A stretch of 64,000 nt of DNA, from positions 1-64,000 of the forward strand of contig JAFRIG010000073.1 of assembly GCA_017432895.1 (NCBI GenBank), written 5' to 3'. This document shows, piece after piece, positions 62,288-64,000 of the stretch; positions within the stretch are counted from its first letter, which is position 1, and each line of letters opens with the position of its first letter. The DNA is from Erysipelotrichaceae bacterium. GTDB lineage: Bacteria; Bacillota_I; Bacilli_A; Erysipelotrichales; Erysipelotrichaceae. A model generated the notes under the pieces. That model saw only the letters and a program-made list of their open reading frames with translations, had not been told where the DNA came from and made no database searches. The position numbers and the translations under genes were made by a program.

Positions 62288-63043
62288 TTATTTCGCCCTC
62301 CATCTGAACTTATGGGCACGATTATCGGCCTCGGCCGCTTCCATGACGGCCTTGACTTCCTCGGGCTGTTTCCACTCCAGTCCCTTTTCAAAATCGGACT
62401 GCAGCTTTGTCAGAATTGTACAGATCATCAGATAGATGAAACCGGTCTCCATATACATCCAGAACGGTTCGTAATACACCGCCGCTATTCGCTTGGCTAC
62501 CGACATCATTTCGATGACCGTGATCGAAGAAGCCAGCGAAGTATCCTTGGTCATGCCGATCAAAGATGAAAACAAAGGCGGGAAAGCGATCCTTGCCGCT
62601 TGTGGCAGCACGATACGGCTCATCACCTGAAAGTAATTGAGACCGATCATGTAGCCTGCTTCACTTTGTCCGATCGGGACTGCCTGGATGGCCGAACGGA
62701 TGATCTCGGAGTTATAGGCCGCCAGGTTCAAAGAGAACGCGATAACCGCCGCCACAAAACCGTTGAAATAGATCCCGAAGGATGGTAATCCATAGAAGAT
62801 GATAAACAGCTGCAGCATTAAAGGCGTACCACGGAAGATCCACACATAGAAACGCGCAAACTGTTTGAGTCCCTTGATCTCAGCCACCTGGACCAAAGCC
62901 AGGATCAAGGCCAGGATCAGTCCGAAGAAAAAAGACAGTACCGTCAAAGGGATCGTGATCTTCAGACACTGGACAAGCAGTTTCGGGAACGATTCCACCA
63001 GGATCCTGACGATCCTTATGAAACGATCGCTAAATGTTGGCAT
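62288..63043 (-). CDS. Polar amino acid ABC transporter permease
   Basis: The 251-residue protein has about five helices and the HisM/GlnP motifs QFARFYVWIFRGTPLMLQLF and SEAGYMIGLNYFQVMSRIVL with the EAA-loop. Its start has GGAGGTG behind a hairpin that separates it from the binding-protein gene. It has only one permease gene, so the channel is a homodimer. Confidence 0.92.
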   Translation of the reverse strand: MPTFSDRFIRIVRILVESFPKLLVQCLKITIPLTVLSFFFGLILALILALVQVAEIKGLKQFARFYVWIFRGTPLMLQLFIIFYGLPSFGIYFNGFVAAVIAFSLNLAAYNSEIIRSAIQAVPIGQSEAGYMIGLNYFQVMSRIVLPQAARIAFPPLFSSLIGMTKDTSLASSITVIEMMSVAKRIAAVYYEPFWMYMETGFIYLMICTILTKLQSDFEKGLEWKQPEEVKAVMEAAEADNRAHKFRWRAK

Positions 63044-63062
63044 ATGACACCTCCAAAAGAAA

Positions 63063-63088
63063 ATCAGCGATAAGTTAATACCGCTGAT
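63063..63088 (-). terminator. Hairpin between binding-protein and permease genes
   Basis: ATCAGCG pairs with CGCTGAT across 12 bases; on the minus strand TTTTCTTTT follows. It resembles the hairpin at 6834-6868 in position and is likely a partial terminator that lowers permease and ATPase expression. Confidence 0.6.
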
Positions 63089-63112
63089 CTAAACATAAAC
63101 TATTACAGGTCC

Positions 63113-63928
63113 TTACTGTAAAGGATTGTTTGTCAGATCGTCGTAGAACCACTTCTCTGACAGTTCAGCGAGTTTGCCGCTGGCTCGAAGATCCTGCAGT
63201 GCTGCATTGAATTCAGCCAGCAGTCTTTCTTCACCCTTGCGGCAAGGAATGGATACTTCGTTGACATCCGTATCGATGACAAAGGCTACTTCCAGTTCCG
63301 CTTCCGGATGGTTCTTCAGATATTCGCCCATGACGATGTTGTTGAACATGCAGAAATCGGCGGAACCGTTGATGACGGCCTGCGCACACTGGTCGGTGTT
63401 GTCGATCGGAACGATCTCGGCACCGTAGCCTTCGAGCTTGCTGGCCCAGCTGTTGGTTGCGTTGGTAGCGACCTTCTTGCCATTGATGTCATCAAGGGAA
63501 TGAATGCCTACTTCGTTGCCCGTCTTGACGACGACCTGGCGACCGGTATACAGATAAGGTTCGGAGAAGTCGTATTTTTCTCTTCTTTCATCCGTAGCCG
63601 TAACGTCAGCGATGACGGTATCCCAGCGCTGTGAGTCGATTCCTACTAACAGGGCATCCCATTCAGCCATGACGAACTCAACTTCGACACCGATATGTTC
63701 AGCGACCGCTGTTGCGACATCGACGTCATATCCGGCATAGTTGCCATTGTCATCGACGTAGTTGAACGGAGGATAGGTACCCTCAATGCCGACGACCAGC
63801 TTGCCTGCTTCTCTGATGTTATCGAGCTGATCTTTTACAACTTCGGTCTCTTCTTCCTTCTTTGAACAGCCACTGATCAAAGAAGCGATCATTAACAGAA
63901 CAAGTAAAATCGTAATTTTCTTTTTCAT
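63113..63928 (-). CDS. Amino acid ABC transporter substrate-binding lipoprotein
   Basis: The 271-residue protein has a signal peptide with lipobox LISGC (cysteine about residue 21) followed by a type II binding-protein fold (GKLVVGIEGTYPPFNYVDDN, WDTVIADVTATDERREKYDF). Such proteins bind glutamine, histidine, cystine or similar polar amino acids at the outer face. GGAAG lies upstream of the ATG, and TATAAT is at 63967-63972. The tail ends DLTNNPLQ, near the hairpin at 63063-63088. Confidence 0.92.
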   Translation of the reverse strand: MKKKITILLVLLMIASLISGCSKKEEETEVVKDQLDNIREAGKLVVGIEGTYPPFNYVDDNGNYAGYDVDVATAVAEHIGVEVEFVMAEWDALLVGIDSQRWDTVIADVTATDERREKYDFSEPYLYTGRQVVVKTGNEVGIHSLDDINGKKVATNATNSWASKLEGYGAEIVPIDNTDQCAQAVINGSADFCMFNNIVMGEYLKNHPEAELEVAFVIDTDVNEVSIPCRKGEERLLAEFNAALQDLRASGKLAELSEKWFYDDLTNNPLQ

Positions 63929-64000
63929 TTCTTTCTTCCTTTCATAAACAAAATCTGCTTACTTATATTATAACGAATGCGTTTCAACAATCACACAATA

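Overview
The window looks like chromosomal DNA of an anaerobic, sugar-fermenting low-to-mid GC Firmicute, plausibly an Erysipelotrichales-like gut or rumen bacterium. The evidence is purified Shine-Dalgarno signals of the AAGGAGG type, several PTS systems, a Firmicutes-type oligoendopeptidase F, a CmpB-family membrane protein, EF-P with a lysine tip, and lipoprotein-type solute-binding proteins. The genus cannot be fixed from the sequence. There are no rRNA, tRNA or CRISPR loci, and no gene-free stretch exceeds 300 bases.

Layout. 1-130 is the 5' end of a group II intron (minus strand, body outside the window) sitting directly behind the terminator of the first operon. 146-8711 (minus) is one long operon: an ATC-hydrolase-like protein, a branched-chain-type ABC importer (binding protein, two permeases, two ATPases), two URO-D-fold putative methyltransferases and a cysteine-desulfidase-like enzyme. 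An IS200-type element (about 8746-9335) lies just upstream of it. 9546-20785 holds an MFS transporter, a SpoIIE/RsbU-type phosphatase, a purine cluster (PRTase, PurO-type IMP cyclohydrolase, stand-alone AICAR transformylase, second PRTase), membrane and lipid proteins, a Big2 lipoprotein and MscS. 20820-26398 holds a ROK kinase, an esterase, an MBL hydrolase, a rhodanese lipoprotein and a Gfo/Idh oxidoreductase.

26495-37650 is a divergent carbohydrate region. On the minus strand are an ascorbate-type PTS (IIC, IIB, IIA), a cytosolic beta-propeller, UlaF- and UlaE-like epimerases, a HAD phosphatase and a split transketolase. On the plus strand are a 2-hydroxyacid dehydrogenase, an SDR, a phosphotriesterase-family putative lactonase and a UlaD-like decarboxylase. 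UlaG, the ascorbate-6-phosphate lactonase, is apart at 45950. Together these can take a lactone or sugar acid through a 3-keto-hexonate 6-phosphate to L-xylulose 5-phosphate, L-ribulose 5-phosphate, D-xylulose 5-phosphate and the pentose phosphate pathway. The extra dehydrogenases and second lactonase suggest a related but different substrate.

37686-45837 holds a beta-glucoside PTS/GH1 pair, a SnoaL-like pair with an MBL hydrolase under a divergent AraC regulator, and small membrane proteins. 47165-64000 holds a methionine-gamma-lyase-like enzyme, PepF, EF-P, a PnuC-like membrane protein, an SGNH hydrolase, a GH13 glucosidase, several lipoproteins (one broken by two frameshifts, one with cystatin-like repeats), CutC, a VOC protein and a polar amino acid ABC importer.

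The most unexpected pattern is not a gene. At least eight genes have a -10 box ending only 4-8 bases before the start codon and no Shine-Dalgarno sequence, which predicts leaderless mRNAs in a genome that otherwise uses strong ribosome binding sites. The most system-like novelty is the 146-8711 operon.
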